A DNA stretch of 64,000 nucleotides from Novipirellula galeiformis (lineage in GTDB: Bacteria > Planctomycetota > Planctomycetia > Pirellulales > Pirellulaceae): the NCBI RefSeq assembly GCF_007860095.1, contig NZ_SJPT01000001.1:1192212-1256211 (forward strand), given 5' to 3'. Of this stretch, positions 1-7,912 are shown one piece after another. The notes under the pieces are model-generated. The model was not told where the DNA came from. It saw nothing but the letters and a program-made list of their open reading frames with translations, and searched no databases. Both the position numbers and the translations under genes were made by a program. How positions within the stretch are numbered: position 1 is the stretch's first letter; each line of letters begins with the position of its first letter.

Positions 1-87
1 GTAAGCCCGAATGCGAGTTCCATTTCTCCGTTGCGAGTCAATGGAATTCGCTGCAATGAATTCTTAGCGTGGTAAGAGGAAATTGGC

Positions 88-483
88 GTGGCCGAGTGGT
101 ATATCCAACAGCTTGATGCGCCTGAAGACATTGGCCCTTTGCGCCCCAGTGATCTGTTGATGAAGGTTCGCGCGGGCGACGTCAAACCCGATACGTTGAT
201 TCGCAAAGATGATTCAGCATGGTTTGTCGCCGCAGAGGTGGGCGGTTTGTTCGAAGCGGCAATGCGTCCGACGATCGAATATTTTTGCCCCCAATGTGAA
301 CGCCCCGTCAATGAACCGCCCGTGCGTTGCGGAAACTGTGGCCGAGAAATCCACAAGGCACTGACGCGGATTACGGAAAACACCATCTCCAGTGGCTCGG
401 TGATCCCTGGTCAACCGGGACGCTCGGTGCAAAGTTGGCTCAAACGCAAAATGCTACGTCGCCCTCAAGATGGCGAAGCGTAG
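88..483 (+). CDS. GYF_2-domain protein with C-terminal zinc ribbon
   Basis: A 131-residue protein read from a GTG start. Residues 3 to about 58 look like a GYF_2 (DUF4339) module: a WYI strand, a GPL turn near residue 16 and a later W-F pair. Such modules are common in planctomycetes and are thought to bind peptides. Four cysteines follow at 67, 70, 81 and 84 (CPQC and CGNC), spaced as in a zinc ribbon. The last 45 residues are basic with no motif I recognise. There is no signal peptide or membrane segment, so it is probably cytoplasmic. It converges on the outer-membrane protein gene to its right. The exact role is unknown; the domain call is fairly safe. Confidence 0.75.
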   Translation: MAEWYIQQLDAPEDIGPLRPSDLLMKVRAGDVKPDTLIRKDDSAWFVAAEVGGLFEAAMRPTIEYFCPQCERPVNEPPVRCGNCGREIHKALTRITENTISSGSVIPGQPGRSVQSWLKRKMLRRPQDGEA

Positions 484-586
484 CACGTTGCGATTTACAT
501 TGTTGCCTTGCATCGAAGGCGGATGAGGTAAGGCATCGCCGATCTGCAGAGCCCGTTTTCACTGCGGCCTAGAACTTTACCGCGGA

Positions 587-1873
587 TTAGAACTTGAAGT
601 GAGCACTCGCGGTCAAACCGGTGATGAAGATGTCGTCATCCATTTGAATATTGCGGCCGAGATTGGGGGTCACTACTTGGTTGAGTTGATCTGCTGCCGA
701 TGCCAATCCGGCGATGTACCACAGTTCGGCTCCGGCTCGTAGCGTTAGCATCTCGCCAAGTTGGTAGCGGTACCCGCCCCCGATTTCGAAGACGCCCGCA
801 AGTTCGGTCTCTTCGTCGATGTTGGCAACGACCGTCGTGCCGGCGTTGAACAAACGTGTGTCGGATTCGGCAAAGTTCAAGTACCCGCCGGCACGACCAC
901 GGAAGTCGACATAGCCGTTGCAGGACACTGGGAACAGCAGGTCCATGCCAATCTGAGCACCGAACATCGAGTTTTCGACATCGCTACGCAACAAGCCGCG
1001 GTCGCCACTGGCGATTAGGCTGTTGTAGTTATACAGCTCATCGTAGTCGATGTAACGAGCTCCGAAGAGGATCTTGGCAACTTCCCAACCGACTAGGATC
1101 TTGTTGGCTTCGATGCTCCAATACTCGGCGTTGTAATCTTGAGATTGGAATACCGCGTCGTTGAACGTGCTTAGATCGCCAGCAGCGACAGGGATTCCCG
1201 GCACTAATACTGAATCGATTCCACCGAGACCATTGGTCAAACTAGCGTTCATGTCCCACTCTAAAGGTGCCACAATGGTGGCTTCCCAGCCGTGAACGCA
1301 ATCGGGAACCGTCCCCACGGTAAAGCGTGGAGCGAACTCGAAGTCGAATTCATCGAGCGAAAAGTGTTGGCTGTAACTGAAACGGTCGCTTGCATCGAGA
1401 TCCATGTACAAGGCTTCGCCGACGACATACCAGTAGGGTTCGCACGCGACCCCGCAACCCAGGTAGTCGCCGTTCAGACTCATCGCGGAGTAGCCGCCGT
1501 AGCTCGACCCACACGCTCCACTACCACACGCTCCACTGCCGCAGGCTCCGCCACAGTTGGTGACGCCCGAGTAACAGCCGGTTTGTGCCACCGAGCCTTG
1601 TGCTAAGGACTCTGGTAGATTGCCAACCGTCGAAACTTGACCGCTCGTTCCGCCGAGAGTTTCATACCCCGAGGCGTTGACGACACGGAATTGTTGGTTG
1701 CCGTGCATCACCGACTTGGGTGTCGAAGCGGTCGGTGACCCGAAGACGCCGAGGGAGCCCGGGTCCGCATTCGCGTCAGCAACGGTTAGCGTGCTGGCGA
1801 GGAGTCCGCACATGGCAATGGTGCGAGCGGCAGTGCGGCGGAAGTGTTTTAGCATCGAATGGATCTTCATCAT
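587..1873 (-). CDS. BBP7-family outer-membrane beta-barrel protein
   Basis: A 428-residue exported protein of the BBP7 type, a planctomycete family related to the Legionella major outer-membrane protein. Residues 1 to about 38 form a long signal peptide with a basic start, a hydrophobic stretch around CGLLASTLTV and a cleavable ANA. A Cys-Gly-Ser-Ala repeat near residues 110-128 (GACGSGACGSS) follows. The rest alternates polar and aromatic residues like barrel strands, including a WYVVGEALYMDL strand, and ends in Phe (AHFKF), as outer-membrane barrels do. I chose the ATG at 1873 because GAGG lies 4 bases upstream; the ATG at 1870 is equally possible. It lies 85 bp downstream of the secretin-N-like gene on the same strand and may be co-transcribed. 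Probably a porin or structural barrel; the substrate is unknown. Confidence 0.85.
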   Translation of the reverse strand: MMKIHSMLKHFRRTAARTIAMCGLLASTLTVADANADPGSLGVFGSPTASTPKSVMHGNQQFRVVNASGYETLGGTSGQVSTVGNLPESLAQGSVAQTGCYSGVTNCGGACGSGACGSGACGSSYGGYSAMSLNGDYLGCGVACEPYWYVVGEALYMDLDASDRFSYSQHFSLDEFDFEFAPRFTVGTVPDCVHGWEATIVAPLEWDMNASLTNGLGGIDSVLVPGIPVAAGDLSTFNDAVFQSQDYNAEYWSIEANKILVGWEVAKILFGARYIDYDELYNYNSLIASGDRGLLRSDVENSMFGAQIGMDLLFPVSCNGYVDFRGRAGGYLNFAESDTRLFNAGTTVVANIDEETELAGVFEIGGGYRYQLGEMLTLRAGAELWYIAGLASAADQLNQVVTPNLGRNIQMDDDIFITGLTASAHFKF

Positions 1874-1958
1874 CAAACCTCGTTGACTCTCAGTGCGTTT
1901 GGATGCACCGCTTGGTATTGACCGCTTGGATGGACGGGGAAGGGATGTGCTTCGTGAA

Positions 1959-3653
1959 CTAGCGAATTGTCAGTTCATCACGCACGGGTATTAAGCAGGT
2001 CTTGCGGACCATGCGAAGGATTTTTGACGCCGTAGCTTCACTGGAACACGTTCCGTGAATGACCAATTGATCGCCGACGGTTTTGACGACAACCTTGCTG
2101 TCGGGGAACGATTGTTTGATCGTCCGCGTCAGTAATTGGGCCTTGTCTCCAACCGAGTTTCCGGTTGCTTCCACCGCGTCTTGGACATGCACGTCGAATT
2201 GACGGACCATCGATCGACCGTCGGTCGCCCCATCGGCCCAAACGACGAGGCGTGTGGTTCCGTGTCCGGCTCCAATCAACTTCAATTCGTTGGATCCCGC
2301 AGCGATCGCATGACAGATGTTTTGATCTTCAATGCTGACACGCCGGAGGTCGCCGCCAATGGTCAACGTGCGAACCTGGGCTCGTGTGATATAGAGCGGT
2401 GTCGCTGCCCCGGTCGGTTGTGGCAAGTGGGTGACTTGGGTGCCACTTCCTTCGCCAATGATGCCTTCGACGTGGTCCTCGTCGCTGAGCATCGGTGGGC
2501 TAACCGATTGAACGGCCGCAGCCGTCGTGGGGCCCTCGCTGCGTTCGTAGCCCAGTGGAGGAGCTTGAACCGCAACCGGAGGACGATAACGCTTCGCAGG
2601 TTGTCGGGTGGCGTCCTTTGGTCGCTCAAAGGTCGGAGCGACCTGGGCCGTCAAATGAGGGTGACCGGACATGCCACGGGGCGAGTGTTCCATCGACTCA
2701 GCCGACGACTCGCTGGTTTCGTTGAGTGGTCGAAGTTGGGGCTGAACCTGGGGCCCAGTGTTGGGGTTCGAGTTGGACCAGGCCGGTTCCGTTGCCATTT
2801 CTACGACGACGTTTTCAGATCCTCGAGAATCCTTTTCGAGAACGCTCGAATCGGTCTCGCGGGAAGTCGTGTCGACAGCCATCGTTTCCGAGTCAATCTC
2901 CTCGGAGTTGATCTCTACCGATTCATCGCTTGCCTGGTCGGCCGGTACCACCAATCCAGTGGAGTCGTCCGACAGCGAAAAGTAGATTGGTTCGGAATCC
3001 GGCAGCGGTTCCAGGTTAGGGCTATCGACGACTGCATCACGTTGGTCGTCCGTGGACGTGGGCAGATCGAGAGCGGGCGACGATTCGACCGTCCTCTCGT
3101 TGACACTCGTTTGAGCGTTAACGGTGGAAGGGATCGCGGGGCCGGTGGAGGTCAAATCGACAACGGCTTCGACGAGATCCCCGTTTCCGTGGTGAGCGGA
3201 ACCGACTAGTGGGTTGGGTTGAATGGAAGGAGCCGGTAGCTCCTCAATCGTGAGTGCGGCACCCGATGAGCTGACGATGCGGGGGCTTCCGATTGGATGT
3301 AACCCAATCGCTGCTCCGATCGGCTTGAGCCGAATCGCAGCGGGGGCATCTCCCGATGCCAATTGGATCGCAGGATCCACGCTCTTCGTCACCGGTTCGG
3401 TTTCACAGAACGGATTCGCTCGAACCGTTTGGCCTGGGCCTGTTGTCTGGTAATCGATCTGTTGGATCGGCTGCAGCGGCAACGGAGGCATGATCCGAAA
3501 TGTGGTCGCGGTGGGAGCGAGCGCATTCGGTTCGGCCCCAAGCGTCGTCGATGGGGTTAACCACGACGAACTTACCGCGATGACAAGCAAGCTGAGAGCA
3601 GCCCGTTGCCGAGTCCGTTTTTGTTTTTTCAAGCTGGTTCTTAAGTCACGCAT
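1959..3653 (-). CDS. exported protein with T2SS/T3SS pilus N-terminal and BON-like C-terminal domains
   Basis: A 564-residue secreted or periplasmic protein. I moved the start inward to the ATG at 3653 because it gives a clean signal peptide: a basic KKQKRTRQR stretch, a hydrophobic core and a cleavage site near LGA at residue 39. Residues about 40-410 are Pro/Ser/Glu-rich and probably disordered. Residues about 421-491 resemble the pilus-assembly N-terminal domain found at the start of CpaC/RcpA secretins. Residues about 500-560 resemble a BON domain with its VVVKTVGDQLVIHGT strands. No secretin channel domain follows and no secretin gene is adjacent. It may bind the outer membrane or peptidoglycan. 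The role is inferred only; the domain calls are moderate. Confidence 0.7.
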   Translation of the reverse strand: MRDLRTSLKKQKRTRQRAALSLLVIAVSSSWLTPSTTLGAEPNALAPTATTFRIMPPLPLQPIQQIDYQTTGPGQTVRANPFCETEPVTKSVDPAIQLASGDAPAAIRLKPIGAAIGLHPIGSPRIVSSSGAALTIEELPAPSIQPNPLVGSAHHGNGDLVEAVVDLTSTGPAIPSTVNAQTSVNERTVESSPALDLPTSTDDQRDAVVDSPNLEPLPDSEPIYFSLSDDSTGLVVPADQASDESVEINSEEIDSETMAVDTTSRETDSSVLEKDSRGSENVVVEMATEPAWSNSNPNTGPQVQPQLRPLNETSESSAESMEHSPRGMSGHPHLTAQVAPTFERPKDATRQPAKRYRPPVAVQAPPLGYERSEGPTTAAAVQSVSPPMLSDEDHVEGIIGEGSGTQVTHLPQPTGAATPLYITRAQVRTLTIGGDLRRVSIEDQNICHAIAAGSNELKLIGAGHGTTRLVVWADGATDGRSMVRQFDVHVQDAVEATGNSVGDKAQLLTRTIKQSFPDSKVVVKTVGDQLVIHGTCSSEATASKILRMVRKTCLIPVRDELTIR

Positions 3654-3981
3654 GCCGCATCCTTGCGTCCGAACGAGTTGGTGCGCCCCCCTCGGCTCAC
3701 CATGAAGGAAACGTGCAAATTGCACGAGTCCTCCGGTTGCTCTAGTTATCGGATGCGAATTGCAATGACATTAACGATTCTGACGTCTCTGGCGGGTGTG
3801 GCGGTTGTTTGAGTCGTGCCAGTTGTGCTGAAATTGCTCGGAAGAGGTGTTTTAACGGTTGTTTCGTTGCAATGCCTTTCCGCAGCAGGCATGGGGGCAA
3901 AGACACTTTGCGGTAAAAAATGGCGGGGCTTTGAGCGGTTGGGGGGGGCCGATGGCACTTCGAAGCGATGCCGACGGCATT
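3654..3981. other. intergenic, no gene seen
   Basis: This 328-base stretch separates two minus-strand genes. It holds a G-rich tract near 3935-3950 but no convincing reading frame, RNA or terminator. The promoter of the secretin-N-like gene is presumably here. Confidence 0.5.
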
Positions 3982-4890
3982 TTAGTGGCGGCGTTGATCG
4001 ATCGACGCCTTGCAACGTTGACGCTTGGCTTCGAACAACACGACCGCCGCAGAGACCGAGACATTCAAGCTGTCGACCTTGCCGAACATCGGAATCCGCA
4101 CGCCCGCGATGTCGACCCCCTCGGCGTGTTGCCAGCGCGGACCGAGTCCGTTGGCTTCGCTGCCAACAATCACGGCAATCGAGCCTGAAAAATCGGTCTC
4201 CCAAAGCTCTTGGGATGATTCAACGCGGGCTGCGACGAGTCGAATGTTTTGCTCGATTAGGAAACGGGCGACGTCCTTTTCGCAGCCAACGGCACTGGGA
4301 ATTTGAAAGATGGTACCGAGAGAGCTGCGAATGGCATTGGGGTTATAAATGTCGCTCCCCCCTCCGCAGAGGATCACTGCATCAACGCCTGAGGCATCCG
4401 CACAACGGAACACGGCGCCAATGTTTCCCGGCTTTTCAAGACTATCAAGGACCAAAACTAAGGCGTTCGGTGGCAGCTTGAGTTGATCGAGCGAGTGGTC
4501 GGGTTGCACAAATTCGCTGACCACGCCGCGGAACGATTCGCCATACGCGATCTTTGCCATCACCGCATCGGAAACAACACGCAGGGTTTGCGAAGATTTG
4601 GCGGCTTCGATGACGATAGAAATTCGGGGGTCGGTCTCGTGGGCTTGCCCAGGGTTCGCCCCGGTGCGTTTTTGAGGGGGCGAATCATGCCGAGGCTGGG
4701 GGATTCCCGATTCGGGAAGAAAAAGCCCCACCAAGTCCAAGCCGGCGTCGATCGCTTGCAGCGTTTCCCGCCAACCATCGACAAGCAGACGTTTCTCGCG
4801 TCGTCGTGTACGATTATCTCTCAATCGAACGAGGCGTCGAACCGTGGGATTTGCGGGGCTGCGAAGTACTAGTGGCTCCGATTCGCTCAT
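3982..4890 (-). CDS. TrmH/SpoU-family RNA 2'-O-methyltransferase
   Basis: A 302-residue member of the SPOUT (TrmH) class, which transfers methyl from S-adenosylmethionine to a ribose 2'-OH of tRNA or rRNA. All three family motifs are visible. Motif 1 carries N156 and R162 in NIGAVFRCADASG, motif 2 is IVGSEANGLG near 241-250, and motif 3 is IPMFGKVDSLNVSVSAA near 266-282, the part that forms the trefoil knot. Residues 1 to about 140 form the usual N-terminal substrate-binding region (SPANPTVRRL), with a Pro-rich insertion near 60-88 that most homologues lack. It is divergent from the GNAT-like gene at 4981. The target nucleotide cannot be told from sequence. Confidence 0.9.
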   Translation of the reverse strand: MSESEPLVLRSPANPTVRRLVRLRDNRTRRREKRLLVDGWRETLQAIDAGLDLVGLFLPESGIPQPRHDSPPQKRTGANPGQAHETDPRISIVIEAAKSSQTLRVVSDAVMAKIAYGESFRGVVSEFVQPDHSLDQLKLPPNALVLVLDSLEKPGNIGAVFRCADASGVDAVILCGGGSDIYNPNAIRSSLGTIFQIPSAVGCEKDVARFLIEQNIRLVAARVESSQELWETDFSGSIAVIVGSEANGLGPRWQHAEGVDIAGVRIPMFGKVDSLNVSVSAAVVLFEAKRQRCKASIDQRRH

Positions 4891-4980
4891 GCCAAACTCT
4901 TGTTAAACGTTGATTCAGGCTCGTGTCGGCATCAACACGGCCCTTAAATACAGTGACTTTGAAAACGGAATACGAACGCG

Positions 4981-6114
4981 ATGAGCAAGACGCTAACCTG
5001 TGACGAGGTGACCTCAAAACGCGACCAGAAGGAATTTCTTTATCTGGAGCGCGAAGTTTATCGGGACAACCCCCATTGGGTTCCACCGCTGTGGGCCGAA
5101 CGTCGCAAAATTGTCGGTTTCAAGCACCACCCTTTTTATGACGATGCCGACCGACAAGCGTTTCTGGTTCGCCGCGAGGGACGCGCCGTGGGCCGCATTT
5201 TGGCCGTCGTGAACCATGCTCACAATCGTTGTCATCATGAAAAACGTGGCTTCGTCGGCTTCTTTGAGTGCGAGAACGACCGTGAAGCGAGCGGGTTGCT
5301 GTTCCAGCATGCCTTCGATTGGTTGCGACAACAAGGGATGACCGATGTTCGCGGCCCCGTCCATCCCAGTCTGAATTACGAGGTCGGGTTGTTGGTCGAC
5401 GGCTTCGATTCCCCCCCCACGTTCATGATCCCCTACAACCACGACTACTACGAAGGTCTGTTTCTTGAATCAGGATTTGAGCAGGTACAGGACTTGTTCA
5501 GCTACGAAGCGCACATGGATATCCTCGAAGATCTCGATCCCAAATTGGCCTTCGTGATTGAAGAGGCGACGCGTCGATTCAAAGTGAATTGTCGCCCCAT
5601 CGATCGCAAGCGATTCAAAGAAGATGTCCGCTCGTTTCTGGAAATTTACAACCAATCGCTGCAACGTACCTGGGGCTACGTGCCGATGAGCGAAGCTGAA
5701 ATTCGCGTCCAAAGCGATGGCTTGAAACACTTGATCGTTCCCGAATTGACCAGCATCGCGGAAATTGATGGACGCCCCGTCGGGGCGGGCTTTGGGTTGC
5801 TTGATTACAACCAAATCATTCGAAAAATTGATGGGAATTTATTCCCCTTTGGATGGATCAAGCTGTTAACCGGTAAACGAAAAATTGATCGCCTGCGTTT
5901 GATCAGCACCAATGTCTTGCCGGAATATCAAAAATGGGGGCTGGGTTTGGTGACCCTCTCGCGGATCTTGCCGGACGCGATCGACTTTGGGATCCAAATC
6001 GGCGAGTTCTCCTGGGTGTTAGAGAGCAATTCGCTCTCACGAGGGACGATCGAGCGTGGCGGGGCAACGCGGACCAAGACGCACCGGCTGTATGATCGGA
6101 CGCTGGAGGCGTAG
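4981..6114 (+). CDS. GNAT-like acyltransferase-fold protein
   Basis: A 377-residue cytoplasmic protein without signal or membrane segments. Residues 1-120 resemble a GNAT N-terminal half: FLYLEREVYRDNPHWVPPL, then a strand-turn around GRAVGRILAVVNH. The C-terminal third has a second GNAT-like stretch (RPVGAGFGLLDYNQ, then LPEYQKWGLGLVTL near residue 315, similar to the acetyl-CoA pyrophosphate loop). The double-GNAT layout with the RGPVHPSLNYEVGLL core fits a widespread uncharacterised bacterial family often annotated as N-acetyltransferase. Substrate unknown. It stands alone, divergent from the methyltransferase gene and followed by two inverted repeats. Confidence 0.6.
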   Translation: MSKTLTCDEVTSKRDQKEFLYLEREVYRDNPHWVPPLWAERRKIVGFKHHPFYDDADRQAFLVRREGRAVGRILAVVNHAHNRCHHEKRGFVGFFECENDREASGLLFQHAFDWLRQQGMTDVRGPVHPSLNYEVGLLVDGFDSPPTFMIPYNHDYYEGLFLESGFEQVQDLFSYEAHMDILEDLDPKLAFVIEEATRRFKVNCRPIDRKRFKEDVRSFLEIYNQSLQRTWGYVPMSEAEIRVQSDGLKHLIVPELTSIAEIDGRPVGAGFGLLDYNQIIRKIDGNLFPFGWIKLLTGKRKIDRLRLISTNVLPEYQKWGLGLVTLSRILPDAIDFGIQIGEFSWVLESNSLSRGTIERGGATRTKTHRLYDRTLEA

Positions 6115-6222
6115 ATGATTGCCTTCGGGCGAGCGGACGTTTCCGCCCAGTCCAATTCTGCCCAGTCCAATCGGGTTAACTTGCATTAGCCGCGTCAAAA
6201 AACGCGATCTCGGATGAGTTTA

Positions 6223-6251
6223 CCAACGACCCTGGTCATCGAGGTCGTTGG
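6223..6251. repeat. perfect 9-bp inverted repeat ahead of the ketosynthase-like gene
   Basis: CCAACGACC at 6223-6231 pairs exactly with GGTCGTTGG at 6243-6251 around an 11-base loop. A smaller hairpin (CGCGT and ACGCG) lies at 6191-6206. No T-run follows either, so these are not classic intrinsic terminators. They sit between the stop at 6114 and the start at 6327 and could be an operator, a Rho-related terminator or a 5' leader structure. Confidence 0.5.
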
Positions 6252-6326
6252 CAATCATACTTTGTCACTCGTCTCATTTTTGCCGTCTGAATCGTCGTCG
6301 TCCCCCGTATCGCCATAAACTCGAAC

Positions 6327-7715
6327 ATGCCGGAAAACCGAATCGTTATTACCGGAGCGGGCGTGGCGTCTGCGATCGGACTGGGCCAGCAAGACTTCTT
6401 CGACGCATTTCTCCGCGGCGAATCCGGGGTCCGCTCCCTTGCCGATCGCGATGATGAGGGTCCCGTTCCGCCGCCAGGATGCGAAAACGACGGTTTTTGG
6501 ATCGGGGCTCCGATTGTCGGTTTTGATGGAAAACAGTTCGTCAAACCGCGCAAGGCCCTGAAGGTGATGTCACGCGAGATCCAACTCGCTTATGTCTCGG
6601 CAATGATGGCGATCGAGGACGCAGGGCTCGATACCGTCCTCCCGGCGAGCGTTCCCGCTGCCGATCACTCTGCTGCTGATCAATCCGCATCGGACTCCAT
6701 TTCGTTCGCTCCGCAAGAGATCGGGACCGTGTTTGGCAGCGAGATGCTGTACGGTCCCCCGACCGAATTGGCCGAGGCATTCCAAAAGTGCCTCGACGAA
6801 AATGGCGACATGGACGAGTCCCGCTTTGGCGAGGCTGCGATGCGGAGCGTGATGCCGCTGTGGATGCTGAAGTACCTGCCCAATATGCCTGCTTGTCATG
6901 TCGGCATTGCGGTCAATGCACACGGTCCTAATAACTCGCTAGTGGTCGGTGACACCTCGGGCCCAGCGGCGTTGGACGAAGCGATCTCGTGTCTCACTCG
7001 CCGAATTGCCTCGTGCATGATCACCGGAGCCGCAGGGACGCGAATCAACGCGACTCGGTTGAACTATCGCAATGATCTGCCAATCGCTGAAGCAACGCCC
7101 AAGATTGCCGACGCCTCGCGTCCCTTTGATCCCGAATCCAAGGGAGTCGTCGGAGGCGAAGCGGCTGCCGTGTTCGTGCTTGAAACCCTTGCGTCGTCGA
7201 CCCGACGCGGTGCGGCCCCGCTTGCCGAAGTGGTCGGGATCGCCTCGCGATTTGTTGCGTCTGGCGGTATGTCGCTAGCGAAACGCTCCTGCGATATTCA
7301 CACCGCCGGCATCCGGGGCTCTGCCAAAGCAATCGAATTAGCGGTTGCTGATGCGATGCGAAAAGCGAAGGTGACGGCCAACGACATCGGGTTTGTGGTT
7401 TCACATGCGATGGGCGATCCCATCATCGACGTTCAAGAGCGAGACGCGCTGCAGAGAATGTTGCCTAACATTCCGGTTGTCACTCCGATCTCGACTCTGG
7501 GGCACACCGGAGCGGCGAGCGGATCGATCGAGCTCCTCGTCGGCGTGTTGGCGTTGAAGCGAAACATGATTCCACCCTCGATTCAACTTTCGCCAACAAC
7601 CCACACCAAGCCTGTCGTTTCCGATGCTCAGCGGCTGACAAAAAGGTATGGGATTTGTTTAAGTCACACGCCCGAAGGGGCGGCAATCGCCACGGTCCTG
7701 GCGAGTGTGAACTAG
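6327..7715 (+). CDS. beta-ketoacyl synthase-fold protein lacking the active-site cysteine
   Basis: A 462-residue protein with the thiolase/ketosynthase fold of FabF-type enzymes, which condense acyl-ACP with malonyl-ACP. Recognisable parts are the N-terminal IVITGAGVASAIG, the RPFDPESKGVVGGEAAA stretch (265-280), His360 in VSHAMGDP and His393 in STLGHTGAASGS. At the nucleophile position, where active enzymes have TACxSG, this protein reads VGDTSG, so Asp209 replaces the cysteine. That matches chain-length-factor or decarboxylase-like partners better than a condensing enzyme. A low-complexity insertion of Ala/Asp/Ser lies near 107-127. No acyl carrier protein or second ketosynthase is adjacent. 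The fold is certain; the catalytic role is not. Confidence 0.85.
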   Translation: MPENRIVITGAGVASAIGLGQQDFFDAFLRGESGVRSLADRDDEGPVPPPGCENDGFWIGAPIVGFDGKQFVKPRKALKVMSREIQLAYVSAMMAIEDAGLDTVLPASVPAADHSAADQSASDSISFAPQEIGTVFGSEMLYGPPTELAEAFQKCLDENGDMDESRFGEAAMRSVMPLWMLKYLPNMPACHVGIAVNAHGPNNSLVVGDTSGPAALDEAISCLTRRIASCMITGAAGTRINATRLNYRNDLPIAEATPKIADASRPFDPESKGVVGGEAAAVFVLETLASSTRRGAAPLAEVVGIASRFVASGGMSLAKRSCDIHTAGIRGSAKAIELAVADAMRKAKVTANDIGFVVSHAMGDPIIDVQERDALQRMLPNIPVVTPISTLGHTGAASGSIELLVGVLALKRNMIPPSIQLSPTTHTKPVVSDAQRLTKRYGICLSHTPEGAAIATVLASVN

Positions 7716-7844
7716 CACACAGGTGGCCTCCGTTGGCCTAGCCATGTCGGCCTAAACGCGTGCAACGGAGTCTGCTTTTTAGGCTCGCGTGGAGATCGCG
7801 TTTCTCAAGCCGTTGTCGATCCTCTTGCCACAAAAAATTGCCAC

Positions 7845-7888
7845 AAAAAAAAGGCGAGTTCGAATCAAGCGATTCGAACCCGCCTTTT
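7845..7888 (-). terminator. strong intrinsic terminator of the Gfo/Idh gene
   Basis: An 18-base stem with one mismatch: 7849-7866 pairs with 7871-7888 around the loop AAGC. Read on the minus strand it is followed by a run of eight U, beginning 25 bases after the stop of the oxidoreductase gene. On the plus strand only four U follow, so it may weakly stop the converging ketosynthase-like gene as well. Confidence 0.85.
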
Positions 7889-7912
7889 GGGATCGCAAAT
7901 GCGTCCTGCGCG

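Noticed and set aside
1505-1555. short GCGGCAGGCT-like repeats that could suggest a repeat array
   Set aside because: They are the codons of the Cys-Gly-Ser-Ala repeat in the BBP7 protein, not an intergenic array or CRISPR.
2136-3209. 357-codon plus-strand frame
   Set aside because: It lies wholly within the secretin-N-like gene on the other strand; no ribosome binding site or family-like sequence, Arg-rich shadow composition.
7849-7888. GTTCGAATC-containing stretch resembling a tRNA T-arm
   Set aside because: The stretch is a simple 18-base hairpin followed by a U-run on the minus strand, a terminator; no acceptor or anticodon stems.
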